64,000 bases of DNA, taken from assembly GCF_028714775.1 (NCBI RefSeq), contig NZ_JAQTLS010000003.1:186001-250000 (forward strand). The letters run 5' to 3'. The notes beneath the pieces were generated by a model. That model ran no database searches, was not told the DNA's origin, and saw only the letters and a list, made by a program, of their open reading frames with translations. This DNA is from Thiothrix sp. Lineage in GTDB: Bacteria; Pseudomonadota; Gammaproteobacteria; Thiotrichales; Thiotrichaceae. Positions 18,086-26,754 of the stretch are shown one piece after another. Both the position numbers and the translations under genes were made by a program. Every line of letters starts with the position of its first letter. The first letter of the stretch is position 1.

Positions 18086-21000
18086 TCAACCTGTCTGATG
18101 CAACAGGACTTCGGCTTCGCGGCGTTGGTCGTCATTACCCTCGACCATAACCTCTTCCAGTGTACTGCGTGCGCCTTCGATGTCACCCATGTCCAGATAG
18201 GCACGCGCCAAATCCAGCTTGGTGCTGATGTGCGCTTCGTGCAGATCAATTTCCTCATCCGGGAAATCGAGGAACGACAATGCATCATCAATATCACCCA
18301 ACCAATCCTGACCTTCATCACCCACGGCTGGGGCGTAGAAGGTATCTTTCGGCAGGATGCGGTTAACATTGGCGCTATCCAGATGCAGATTCAGGTTAGT
18401 TGCAGGCGCTGTGCTGGCAGCTTTAACAGGAGCGGCCTCTGGCATATTGGCAGCTACACCGGAAGCGATAGCAGCACTATGATCTTCCATGTCGTCGGTG
18501 ATGAAGTCCAACAGGTTGTCATCATCCTGCACCCCTGCGTGGCTATCAGCGACTGCCGCACTGGGCACAGCAGGCTTGGCCTCGGTTTCGTCCATATCCA
18601 GATCAAATGGATAATCCATGTCCAGATCAAAGTCATGGGCATCATCCACACTGTTATCTACAGCAGCAAGGTCAGCACTTGGCACTGGTGGCGCAGAAAC
18701 AGCCGGTTGCGCAGCAGGACGCTCGTCATCCCGTAACAGTTTATCGAGGTCAATGTCGTCAAAATCTAACTCACCAAGGTCAAGATCGCCGAGATCGTCC
18801 ATTGCCGACAATGGAGTTTCTGTTGCTGTCGTATCAAGCTGGTTGAGACCTGCATCGAACGCATTTGTTTTGGCAACAGGATCAGGCTTGTTGTCATCAG
18901 CAAGTGCTACAGATGCCGCAACAGCAGCAGCGACACCGCCCAAAGCAGTGGCGGCGGCAGCCGTCCCAGTGCCGACGAAGCTCTTTCCATCCCGATACAG
19001 CACGTTATCTGGACTGATCTTGCGCCCCCATTCGAGGATACCTTTCCACAGGTTTTCCTTACCCTTGCCATCCATAACCGCGAATTGTTCTGCCTGACGG
19101 TCAAACGCTTCACGGTTATTGGCAACGAAATAGCATTCCAGCAACTTGTGGCGGTATTCCAATTTTTCAGGGTTACGCTCAATGCCTTTCTTCAGCTCAC
19201 TTTCGGCCTGTTGGTACAAACCATAAGCAATGTAGACGTTTGCTTCCGTCAGCAAATCATCTTCTTCGGGATGCTCAGCCGCTCCCGTCAAACGCTGCCC
19301 ACCTGCCGCAGTTGGAGTATTCCCGGTGTTGCTTGCAGGAGTTTTAGGTGTTTCACCCCAAGCACTGCCGCCGTCCAGACCGAACGGGTCAGTCTCAGGC
19401 TCTGCGGTGTAACGTTCGCCTTTGGCATCGGCTTTGCCCAGCTCGCTTTCCAGTGAAACCAGATCAAAATCATCGCCCGCTATGTCGTGATCGACAGGTG
19501 GATCCATCCCCGCCGATAAATTGCTCTTTTTACCACGCGCAGTGCCATCATCCGTGGATTTGCGGCGACGCCCCAACAACCACAGCAACAACAACAGTGC
19601 CAAAGAACCTGCGCCAATCTTAAGCGCCAATGGAGAAGTTAACAGCCCCAGAAGGTCATTATCATCTTGCTGGTCGGCAAAGACAGGAGATGGCGCCTTG
19701 CTTCCTTTACCCGCATCACTGACAACGGGCGCAACAGGCACAACAGGAGGTGTCGGCGGTGTGGATTTTACTACCGGCGGAGCCAACGGTGTAGGAGGCG
19801 TAGGCACTGGTGGAGTAGCAGGCGGCGTACTGCCTACAACTGGCGTAGGCTGCCCTGTCGTGGCGGATGGTGGCGTACTGGTTGCAGGGGTTGTTGGAAC
19901 CGCTGGCGCGGGCTTTGAACCATTCGCATTCGGGCTGCTAGGCTGTTGCTGACCGCGCAATACTTCATCTGCCGTTTTACCGGCAACATTAGCCATGTGC
20001 GTCTGAATGTCTTTGCCCTGATCCGTTGGCGCAGGCGTCACCGCAGGTATGTTAGGCTGTACGGTTTGCGTCCCCATACCACTGCTTGGCTCAGCCACAT
20101 CCCCTAAGGCTTCCGTCTTGATGCCATTATCTGCCAGTTGCTTTTGCAACCCGGCAAGCTGCTCATTACGCAAGTCAATCAGGCGGTTTTTCTTGCTCAT
20201 CATGGACTCAAGGTCAGTAACCCGTGACTTGAGTTCATCATTCTCTTTCTGGCGAGTAGCGAGTGATTCGCGTGCCAAGGAAAGTTGTTTTTCGAGGTCG
20301 GTCAGCTTCGCATTGCCTGCTGCAACCGCTGCACTGCTAGCCACTGGCTGGTCTTTCTTGGAACCCAATACTTCCAACCGCGCTTTATCAGACTGCGCTG
20401 GCGTCACTGGGGTAGCCTTGTCAGCAGGTTTAGCGGCTGTAGCCTGTGTTTTAGCCGCAGGCGCTGTAGCTGTTGACTTCTGCGGAACCGTATTTTTCGC
20501 TAAGGTCTTACGGAATTCACGCCATTCGGCATTTTGTTGGCGAATTTGGCGACGTGCCTCAGCCCGCGTCGTAGACCCAACATCACCGGCTGATGGCGCT
20601 TTGAGGTTCACGCCAGAACGCAGGTTATTGATGTTGCGGCTAATGAAAGCGCCCGGATTGGCACGGAACAGCGCCATCATCATCTGCTCATTGCTAAGCC
20701 CCGGACGCTGGAGGCGCGAAGCCACCCTGAACAAGGTATCACCTGGCTTGACGCGGTAAGTGTTACGCCCGCTGGCTGCTGACGCAGCCTGTTGCGCGGG
20801 TGCTGCACTTGCTTGGGCGTCTGGTGCTGACGGACGGCGTACTGTCCCGGCAGATTTTGGCTCTGCCCGCACTGCCGCTTCGCCACCTGCCACGGTATTA
20901 CCCGGTTGCAGCATCACAGGTGGGTCGAGCATGACCGTATATTCTTTTAGCAACTGACCTTGGGGCCAGCTTACTTCCAACAGGAAATTGACGAACGGCT

Positions 21001-21304
21001 CCTGCATTGGTGAATCAGATGTCACCAAAATAACTGGCTTACCGCCCTGCACTGTCGGGGTAAAATGCAAATTAGCCAGAAAATCGGGGCGCGCAACACC
21101 GACCCGGTTAAATACATCCGGGGAAGCGAGGCGTACCTGAATTTGGCTGGCATCCGCTGGGGCTGATGATAGCAGCTCAATTCTGGCGCGAAGTGGTTGG
21201 TTAAGGTGAGAACTGGACTCAATGTCTCCAAGCCCTAAGGCACTGGAGGCCGCAGGATAAGCTCCAGCGATAAATACAGCTAAGCTCAATGCCTGTTTAT
21301 TCAC
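18086..21304 (-). CDS. fimV: Pilus assembly / polar hub protein FimV
   Basis: FimV is an inner-membrane peptidoglycan-binding hub needed for type IV pili and twitching. The 1072-residue protein has a signal peptide, the conserved N-terminal FimV domain (LGLGDIESSSHLNQPLRARI onward), a LysM domain (YRVKPGDTLFRVA), coiled coil (about 330-400), a Pro/Thr-rich linker, a membrane helix near 561-583 ending in GRRRK, an acidic cytoplasmic region with a TPR segment, and the C-terminal FimV domain (LARAYLDMGDIEGARSTLEE). The GTG at 21304 is chosen because AAGGGG precedes it and it starts exactly at the signal peptide; a reading from 21349 adds an unlikely 15 residues. Confidence 0.92.
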   Translation of the reverse strand: MNKQALSLAVFIAGAYPAASSALGLGDIESSSHLNQPLRARIELLSSAPADASQIQVRLASPDVFNRVGVARPDFLANLHFTPTVQGGKPVILVTSDSPMQEPFVNFLLEVSWPQGQLLKEYTVMLDPPVMLQPGNTVAGGEAAVRAEPKSAGTVRRPSAPDAQASAAPAQQAASAASGRNTYRVKPGDTLFRVASRLQRPGLSNEQMMMALFRANPGAFISRNINNLRSGVNLKAPSAGDVGSTTRAEARRQIRQQNAEWREFRKTLAKNTVPQKSTATAPAAKTQATAAKPADKATPVTPAQSDKARLEVLGSKKDQPVASSAAVAAGNAKLTDLEKQLSLARESLATRQKENDELKSRVTDLESMMSKKNRLIDLRNEQLAGLQKQLADNGIKTEALGDVAEPSSGMGTQTVQPNIPAVTPAPTDQGKDIQTHMANVAGKTADEVLRGQQQPSSPNANGSKPAPAVPTTPATSTPPSATTGQPTPVVGSTPPATPPVPTPPTPLAPPVVKSTPPTPPVVPVAPVVSDAGKGSKAPSPVFADQQDDNDLLGLLTSPLALKIGAGSLALLLLLWLLGRRRKSTDDGTARGKKSNLSAGMDPPVDHDIAGDDFDLVSLESELGKADAKGERYTAEPETDPFGLDGGSAWGETPKTPASNTGNTPTAAGGQRLTGAAEHPEEDDLLTEANVYIAYGLYQQAESELKKGIERNPEKLEYRHKLLECYFVANNREAFDRQAEQFAVMDGKGKENLWKGILEWGRKISPDNVLYRDGKSFVGTGTAAAATALGGVAAAVAASVALADDNKPDPVAKTNAFDAGLNQLDTTATETPLSAMDDLGDLDLGELDFDDIDLDKLLRDDERPAAQPAVSAPPVPSADLAAVDNSVDDAHDFDLDMDYPFDLDMDETEAKPAVPSAAVADSHAGVQDDDNLLDFITDDMEDHSAAIASGVAANMPEAAPVKAASTAPATNLNLHLDSANVNRILPKDTFYAPAVGDEGQDWLGDIDDALSFLDFPDEEIDLHEAHISTKLDLARAYLDMGDIEGARSTLEEVMVEGNDDQRREAEVLLHQTG

Positions 21305-21548
21305 TGCAATTCCCCTTGTATCGGTACGATAGTGGCATCCCTGATTCATCCTGTCTGATCATATTTTAGTAAGCCCTTTTTATTATGGATGAACAGTGGT
21401 TCTGGTTCTTGTTTCTTGGTTGGAACTATATATCAGTACGTTATGGCACGCAATCTTGCACCAAGCTTAGCCCCGGACACTGGGTAAAAGTACTTCATGT
21501 CCAGGTACATTGTCAGCAATAGCGAATTAATTCCCGCTTAACCGTATT
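21305..21548. promoter_or_regulatory. fimV upstream region
   Basis: This 244-nt non-coding stretch separates the asd-like gene from fimV and should hold the fimV promoter and possibly the leu operon terminator. I see no strong hairpin with a T run and no open frame of note. Confidence 0.4.
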
Positions 21549-22571
21549 TTATAGATAATCGCGGATTAATACTTCAGCTATCTGGACACTGTTCAGCGCA
21601 GCGCCCCTACGTACATTGTCTGCCACCACCCATAAGTTCAGGCCAGCCGGACAAGAAATATCCTCACGGATCCGCCCGACGTACACAGCATCATTCCTCA
21701 CTGCGTCTGTCACAGGTGTCGGATAGCCCCCTGGCACATGTTCATCCATTACAATTATGCCGGGCGTACTACCCAAGATTCTGCGTGCTTCCACCGCCGT
21801 CAGTTGGCTTTCAGTCTCGATATGAACCGCTTCCGAATGCCCGAAAAAGACTGGCACACGCACGGCGGTCGGGTTCACCTGAATACCGGGAAGCCCCATC
21901 ACCTTGCGGGTTTCCCACACCATTTTCATCTCTTCCTTGGTATAGCCGTTCTCTAAGAAAACATCAATGTGAGGAAGCAAATTAAAGGCGATTTGTTTAG
22001 GATAAACTTTGGCCTCAACGGGGCGGGCATTCAATAACTGTGCTGCCTGCTGCGCCAATTCTTCAACACCTGCCCTGCCAGAGCCAGAAACAGACTGATA
22101 AGTGGCTACATTTATCCGAGTAATGGTGGCAACGTCATGCAGGGGCTTGAGGACAATCAACATTTGCGTCACACCACTGCCGGGGTTAGCAATGATGCCT
22201 CGCTGCGTGTATTGCGCAATGGCTTGCGGGTTGACTTCCGGCACGACTAACGGCACGTCGTCGTCGTAACGGAAGCAAGTACTGTCGTCAATCACCACGC
22301 AACCCGCCGCAACCGCTAGCGGCACGTATTCAGCAGCAATCTCTTCGCTGGCAGCAAACAAGGCAATTTGCACACTGGAGAAGTCGAAGCCTGCCAGTTC
22401 TTCGACATCCAGCGATTTATTGCCAAAATCGACATCCTGTTCGCCATCGGTTTGATATTCCAGCGCGTAAACCTTACCGAACGGGAACTTGCGTTTTGCC
22501 AGCACGTCCAGAATGGCTTCACCCACCAAACTGGTCGCGCCGACCACCGCGATATTGTAAGTCTTGGTCAT
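21549..22571 (-). CDS. Aspartate-semialdehyde dehydrogenase-like protein lacking the catalytic Cys
   Basis: The 340-residue protein is closely similar in pattern to aspartate-semialdehyde dehydrogenase: NAD(P)-binding VVGATSLVGEAILDVL, the TYQSVSG glutamine (Q159), RVPVFFGHSEAV with R238 and H245, and the C-terminal NLWVVADNVRRGAALNSVQIAE. The active-site motif that should read NPNCSTIQ reads NPGSGVTQ, so the nucleophilic cysteine is replaced by Ser132. The open frame is intact. It lies 3 nt after leuB, in the slot where Pseudomonas has asd and its Usg-like paralogue. A non-catalytic or altered-function paralogue is the best reading; a true Asd would then be encoded elsewhere. Confidence 0.85.
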   Translation of the reverse strand: MTKTYNIAVVGATSLVGEAILDVLAKRKFPFGKVYALEYQTDGEQDVDFGNKSLDVEELAGFDFSSVQIALFAASEEIAAEYVPLAVAAGCVVIDDSTCFRYDDDVPLVVPEVNPQAIAQYTQRGIIANPGSGVTQMLIVLKPLHDVATITRINVATYQSVSGSGRAGVEELAQQAAQLLNARPVEAKVYPKQIAFNLLPHIDVFLENGYTKEEMKMVWETRKVMGLPGIQVNPTAVRVPVFFGHSEAVHIETESQLTAVEARRILGSTPGIIVMDEHVPGGYPTPVTDAVRNDAVYVGRIREDISCPAGLNLWVVADNVRRGAALNSVQIAEVLIRDYL

Positions 22572-22574
22572 TAT

Positions 22575-23654
22575 TTAACCTTGCAAGGCGGCAACAACAG
22601 CATCACCCATTTCCACCGTGCCTACCTTGCGGCAACCTTCGGTGTAAATGTCGCCAGTACGCACGCCAGATGCCAGTACCTGTTTCACTGCCCGCTCAAC
22701 GCGCTCAGCCAGTTCTGGACGATGGAGGCTGTAACGCAGCAACATGGCTACGGACAGGATGGTTGCCAGCGGATTAGCAATGCCTCGGCCTGCGATGTCA
22801 GGCGCAGAACCGTGGATAGGCTCGTACAGGCCGCACGCAGAGGAATTCAACGACGCAGACGGCAACATGCCGATAGAGCCGGTCAGCATCGCCGCAGCGT
22901 CAGATAGCACGTCACCGAACAAGTTACTGGTCACGATCACATCAAATTGCTTAGGTGCGCGTACCAATTGCATTGCAGCGTTATCGACGTACATGTGGCT
23001 GAGTTCGACTTCGGGGTATTCCTTGCCGACTTTTTCAACGATTTCGCGCCACAGTTCGCACACTTCCAGCACGTTAGCTTTGTCGACGGAACACAGGCGC
23101 TTGTTGCGCTTCATCGCGGTTTCAAAACCGACGCGGGCAATGCGTTCGATTTCGGATTCGGTGTAAGTGGCAGAGTTGAAACCTTGGCGCTCACCGTTTT
23201 CCAGCACACGGATACCACGCGGCTGACCGAAATAGATACCGCCGGTCAGTTCGCGCACGATCATGATGTCCAACCCTGCAACCACTTCAGGCTTGAGGGT
23301 GGAAGCGGAAGCCAGTTCTTCGTACAAGATTGCCGGACGCAGGTTAGCAAACAGGCCGAGGTCAGCACGGATGGCAAGCAGGCCGCGTTCTGGACGCAAT
23401 GGGCGGTCGAGTGTGTCGTATTGCGGGCCGCCAACAGCGCCGAGCAGAATGGCGTCAGCTTTTTGTGCCAACGCACGGGTGGAATCCGGGTACGGCTGGC
23501 CTTCTTTGTCGTAGGCAATGCCGCCGATATTGGCGTATTCCAACTCTAGGGACAGGTTGCCTTCTGCGGTGAAGACGTTCAGTACTTTAACGGCTTCCGC
23601 CACGATTTCAGGGCCGATGCCGTCACCGGGCAATACCAGAATTTTGTGTGTCAT
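22575..23654 (-). CDS. leuB: 3-isopropylmalate dehydrogenase LeuB
   Basis: LeuB oxidatively decarboxylates 3-isopropylmalate in leucine synthesis. The 359-residue protein begins at [18 protein letters not shown] and carries the substrate-binding [33 protein letters not shown] and the NAD motif [15 protein letters not shown]. Upstream in-frame codons (from 23732) would overlap leuD and are rejected. The gap to leuD is 31 nt and to the asd-like gene 3 nt, consistent with one operon. Confidence 0.96.
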   Translation of the reverse strand: MTHKILVLPGDGIGPEIVAEAVKVLNVFTAEGNLSLELEYANIGGIAYDKEGQPYPDSTRALAQKADAILLGAVGGPQYDTLDRPLRPERGLLAIRADLGLFANLRPAILYEELASASTLKPEVVAGLDIMIVRELTGGIYFGQPRGIRVLENGERQGFNSATYTESEIERIARVGFETAMKRNKRLCSVDKANVLEVCELWREIVEKVGKEYPEVELSHMYVDNAAMQLVRAPKQFDVIVTSNLFGDVLSDAAAMLTGSIGMLPSASLNSSACGLYEPIHGSAPDIAGRGIANPLATILSVAMLLRYSLHRPELAERVERAVKQVLASGVRTGDIYTEGCRKVGTVEMGDAVVAALQG

Positions 23655-23685
23655 AATTTTCAAACCAACCAAATCATAAATAATT

Positions 23686-24321
23686 TTAGAATAACCAAGG
23701 CGCTGCTTGCTTACGCTTCGTTTCATACGCACGGATGTCGTCGGCGTGTTGCAGCGTCAAGCCAATGTCGTCCAAACCGTTCAGCAGGCAATATTTGCGG
23801 AATTCGTCAATGCTGAAACCAAACGCTTCACCACTGGGTGTTACCACTTGCTGTTCCGCCAGATTGACAGTCAACTGGTAGCCTTCGGTCGCTTGGGCTT
23901 CGCGGAACAATTGGTCGATGGTTTCAGCAGGCAAAGTCAACGGCAGCAAGCCATTCTTGAAGCTGTTATTGAAGAAAATGTCCGCGTAACTGGGGGCAAT
24001 CACCGCACGGATACCGTAATCGGTCAGCGCCCACACTGCATGTTCACGGGAAGAGCCGCAGCCGAAGTTTTCACGCCCCAATAATACCGAAGCACCTGCA
24101 TAACGCGGGAAATTCAGCACGAAATCGGGGTTGGGGGTACGCTTGCTATGATCCATCCCCGGTTCGCCCGGTTCGAGGTAACGCCAGTCATCAAACAGCG
24201 TGGGGCCGAAGCCAATACGCTGAATAGATTTCAGGTATTGTTTGGGAATAATCGCATCTGTATCGACGTTGGAACGGTCGAGCGGGACTACCAAACCCGT
24301 GTGTACAGTAAACTTTTCCAT
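23686..24321 (-). CDS. leuD: 3-isopropylmalate dehydratase small subunit LeuD
   Basis: LeuD is the swivel-domain subunit that with LeuC isomerises 2-isopropylmalate to 3-isopropylmalate. The 211-residue protein shows [17 protein letters not shown] near the start and the signature [19 protein letters not shown]. The start shares a base with the leuC stop (TAATG), so the two subunits are coupled. Confidence 0.97.
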   Translation of the reverse strand: MEKFTVHTGLVVPLDRSNVDTDAIIPKQYLKSIQRIGFGPTLFDDWRYLEPGEPGMDHSKRTPNPDFVLNFPRYAGASVLLGRENFGCGSSREHAVWALTDYGIRAVIAPSYADIFFNNSFKNGLLPLTLPAETIDQLFREAQATEGYQLTVNLAEQQVVTPSGEAFGFSIDEFRKYCLLNGLDDIGLTLQHADDIRAYETKRKQAAPWLF

Positions 24322-25724
24322 TAGAGCGCCCTCACGTCTGCGAAGTGACCAGTAACCGCCGCAGCGGCTGCCATTGCTGGGCTGACCAAATGGGTACGTC
24401 CGCCCTGCCCTTGCCGCCCTTCAAAGTTGCGGTTGGAAGTCGAGGCGCAACGTTCGCCCGGTTCTAGACGGTCAGCATTCATGGCGAGGCACATGGAACA
24501 GCCCGGCGCACGCCATTCAAACCCAGCTTCGATGAAGATTTTGTCCAGACCTTCGCTTTCCGCCTGTTGTTTCACCAAACCAGAGCCGGGAACCACCATC
24601 GCCAATTTGACATTGGCAGCGACTTTGCGGCCTTTGGCAACTTCAGCGGCGGCGCGGATGTCTTCGATACGCGAGTTGGTGCAGGAACCGATGAACACTT
24701 TATCCACCTGCACCTCGGTAATCGGCATATTCGCTTCCAGCCCCATGTATTTGAGCGCGGCGCGAATGGCGTTGGCCTTGACCGGATCAGCTTCATTAGC
24801 GGGATCAGGGGTTTTGCCATCGACAGGCAATACCATTTCAGGGGAAGTCCCCCACGTCACTTGCGGTTGGATGCTGGCGGCATCAAGGCGCACTACGCGG
24901 TCAAACACGGCATCCGCGTCGGAATGCAGGTCTTGCCATGCAGCCACGGCTGCGTCCCAATCTTGCGCTTGCGGGGCGTAAGGGCGGCCTTTGACGTAAT
25001 TGATGGTGGTATCGTCCACTGCAATCATGCCAGCGCGTGCGCCGCCTTCGATTGCCATATTGCACACGGTCATGCGCCCTTCCATCGACAAATCGCGGAT
25101 GGCTTCGCCGCCGAACTCGATGGCGTAGCCAGTGCCGCCCGCCGTGCCGATTTCACCGATGATGGCGAGCACGATGTCTTTGGCGGTTACGCCTGCGCCA
25201 ACTTTGCCATCGACGCTCACCAGCATGTTTTTCATCTTTTTCTGGATGAGGCATTGGGTCGCCATGACGTGCTCGACTTCGGAAGTACCGATGCCGTGCG
25301 CCAGTGCGCCGAATGCGCCGTGGGTAGATGTGTGGGAATCGCCGCAAACCACCGTCATACCGGGTAAGGTAGCACCCTGCTCAGGGCCGATGACGTGGAC
25401 AATGCCTTGGCGGATGTCGCCGATATTGAATTCGGTGATGCCGAAATCACGGCAGTTGGCATCCAGCGTTTCGACTTGCAAACGGGCTACCGGATCGGTA
25501 ATGCCGTGTTCCAAGCCGATAGTCGGAACATTGTGGTCGGGAACTGCCAACATCGACGTACTGCGCCACGGTTGACGATTGGCGATTTTCAGCCCTTCAA
25601 ACGCTTGCGGGGAAGTGACTTCGTGAACTAAGTGACGGTCAATGTAGAGCAAACCTGTGCCATCGGCTTCTTGCCGCACCACATGCGCATCCCAGACCTT
25701 ATCGTAAAGTGTTTTGCCTGCCAC
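24321..25724 (-). CDS. leuC: 3-isopropylmalate dehydratase large subunit LeuC
   Basis: LeuC is the aconitase-type [4Fe-4S] subunit. Cluster ligands Cys348 ([10 protein letters not shown]), Cys409 and Cys412 (GCSMC) are present, and [13 protein letters not shown] supplies active-site residues. The 467-residue length from GTG 25724 matches the family (E. coli 466), and AGAGG lies just upstream; an in-frame ATG at 25808 would add 28 atypical residues across the promoter. It is the first gene of leuC-leuD-leuB-asd-like and is divergent from a LysR gene. Confidence 0.96.
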   Translation of the reverse strand: MAGKTLYDKVWDAHVVRQEADGTGLLYIDRHLVHEVTSPQAFEGLKIANRQPWRSTSMLAVPDHNVPTIGLEHGITDPVARLQVETLDANCRDFGITEFNIGDIRQGIVHVIGPEQGATLPGMTVVCGDSHTSTHGAFGALAHGIGTSEVEHVMATQCLIQKKMKNMLVSVDGKVGAGVTAKDIVLAIIGEIGTAGGTGYAIEFGGEAIRDLSMEGRMTVCNMAIEGGARAGMIAVDDTTINYVKGRPYAPQAQDWDAAVAAWQDLHSDADAVFDRVVRLDAASIQPQVTWGTSPEMVLPVDGKTPDPANEADPVKANAIRAALKYMGLEANMPITEVQVDKVFIGSCTNSRIEDIRAAAEVAKGRKVAANVKLAMVVPGSGLVKQQAESEGLDKIFIEAGFEWRAPGCSMCLAMNADRLEPGERCASTSNRNFEGRQGQGGRTHLVSPAMAAAAAVTGHFADVRAL

Positions 25725-25785
25725 AAAAAACGCCTCTGAAATGATAGATTGGCGGAGGATAGCACCACCGCATGAATAAATAAAA

Positions 25786-25813
25786 TTCATAATTTTCATA
25801 TCCTGCATTCCAA
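25786..25813 (-). promoter_or_regulatory. Candidate sigma-70 promoter of the leuC operon
   Basis: Read on the minus strand, TTGGAA and TATGAA are separated by 16 nt, about 60-90 nt before the leuC start. The -35 element lies inside the LysR-type palindrome described at 25805-25823. Both hexamers match the consensus at four of six positions. Confidence 0.45.
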
Positions 25814-25823
25814 CGTAGAATGC
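25805..25823. promoter_or_regulatory. LysR-type operator palindrome (T-N11-A)
   Basis: A perfect inverted repeat GCATTC-N7-GAATGC contains the T-N11-A pattern of LysR-type regulator sites. It overlaps the putative -35 of leuC and the first ATG (25820) of the divergent LysR gene, so it is well placed for autoregulation and leu control. A second, looser repeat, ATGAAT-N7-ATTCAT, lies at 25772-25790. Confidence 0.55.
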
Positions 25824-25828
25824 AAAAC

Positions 25829-26701
25829 ATGGACATCAATAACCTCAACGCTTTCATCGAAGTTGCCCGCCGCCAATCCTTTTCCTTGGCAGCCGAAGCC
25901 TTATTTATCACCCAGCCCGCCATCAGCAAGCGTATTACCTCGCTGGAGAATGAGCTGGGAACACTGCTTTTCAACCGCATCAACCGCAAAGTGACGTTAA
26001 CGGAAGCGGGGCATACGCTGTTGCCGCGAGTGCATGTATTGCGCAATGAACTGGAAGACATCCGCCGCATTGCCTCCAACCTGTCGGGTAATCTTCACGG
26101 TGAGTTGGTGATGGGCACGAGCCATCACATTGGCTTGCACCGCTTGCCGCCCGTGCTAAGCCATTTCAACCTGCACCACCCCGAAGTACGGCTAGATTTA
26201 CGGTTTGTCGATTCAGAACTGGCTTGCCAATCGGTTGAACGCGGCGATTTGGAAATTGCTGTCGTAACACTGCCCAGCGAACTGCCCGAACAGTTACAAA
26301 CGCAAAGCATTTGGACAGACCAACTGCACATTGTAACCAGCTGTGACCATCCGCTCCGCCAATTGCCCGAGGTTTCACTGGAAACACTGGTGCAGCACCG
26401 TTGCGTGTTACCGGGTAAAGATACCTATACCTACCAGATTATCAGCCAAGCACTTGCCCCTTTCGACAAGCAAATCAATGTCTATCTGACCACCAATTAC
26501 CTAGAAACCTTGAAAATGCTCGTAACTGCTGGCTTTGGCTGGTCATTGCTGCCGCACACACTGCTGGATGAGGGATTGGTAATCGTAAACACACCACTGC
26601 ATTTACAACGCCAACTTGGGGTCATATTCCACCGCAAACGCACCTTGTCGAATGCCGCGAAAACTCTGTTAGCCATCCTGCACCAATTTAGCGACACCTA
26701 A
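25829..26701 (+). CDS. LysR family transcriptional regulator
   Basis: A 290-residue LysR-type regulator with an N-terminal helix-turn-helix ([29 protein letters not shown]) and a periplasmic-binding-like effector domain (about 90-290). The start at 25829 gives the family-typical MDINNL beginning; an ATG at 25820 lies inside the operator palindrome. Neither has a good ribosome site. Because it diverges from leuC, control of leucine synthesis in response to a pathway intermediate is a reasonable inference, but the effector is not known. Confidence 0.9.
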   Translation: MDINNLNAFIEVARRQSFSLAAEALFITQPAISKRITSLENELGTLLFNRINRKVTLTEAGHTLLPRVHVLRNELEDIRRIASNLSGNLHGELVMGTSHHIGLHRLPPVLSHFNLHHPEVRLDLRFVDSELACQSVERGDLEIAVVTLPSELPEQLQTQSIWTDQLHIVTSCDHPLRQLPEVSLETLVQHRCVLPGKDTYTYQIISQALAPFDKQINVYLTTNYLETLKMLVTAGFGWSLLPHTLLDEGLVIVNTPLHLQRQLGVIFHRKRTLSNAAKTLLAILHQFSDT

Positions 26702-26706
26702 AAAGC

Positions 26707-26735
26707 AAAAGGCCAGCACAAGGCTGGCCTTTTTT
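26707..26735. terminator. Bidirectional terminator lysR / giant surface gene
   Basis: AAAAGGCCAGC, loop ACAAG and GCTGGCCTTTT with further T give a strong rho-independent terminator for the LysR gene. The mirrored T-rich flank on the minus strand makes it usable also for the convergent 2488-codon gene that stops at 26755. Confidence 0.88.
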
Positions 26736-26754
26736 ACCGGGACACTGAATCCAA

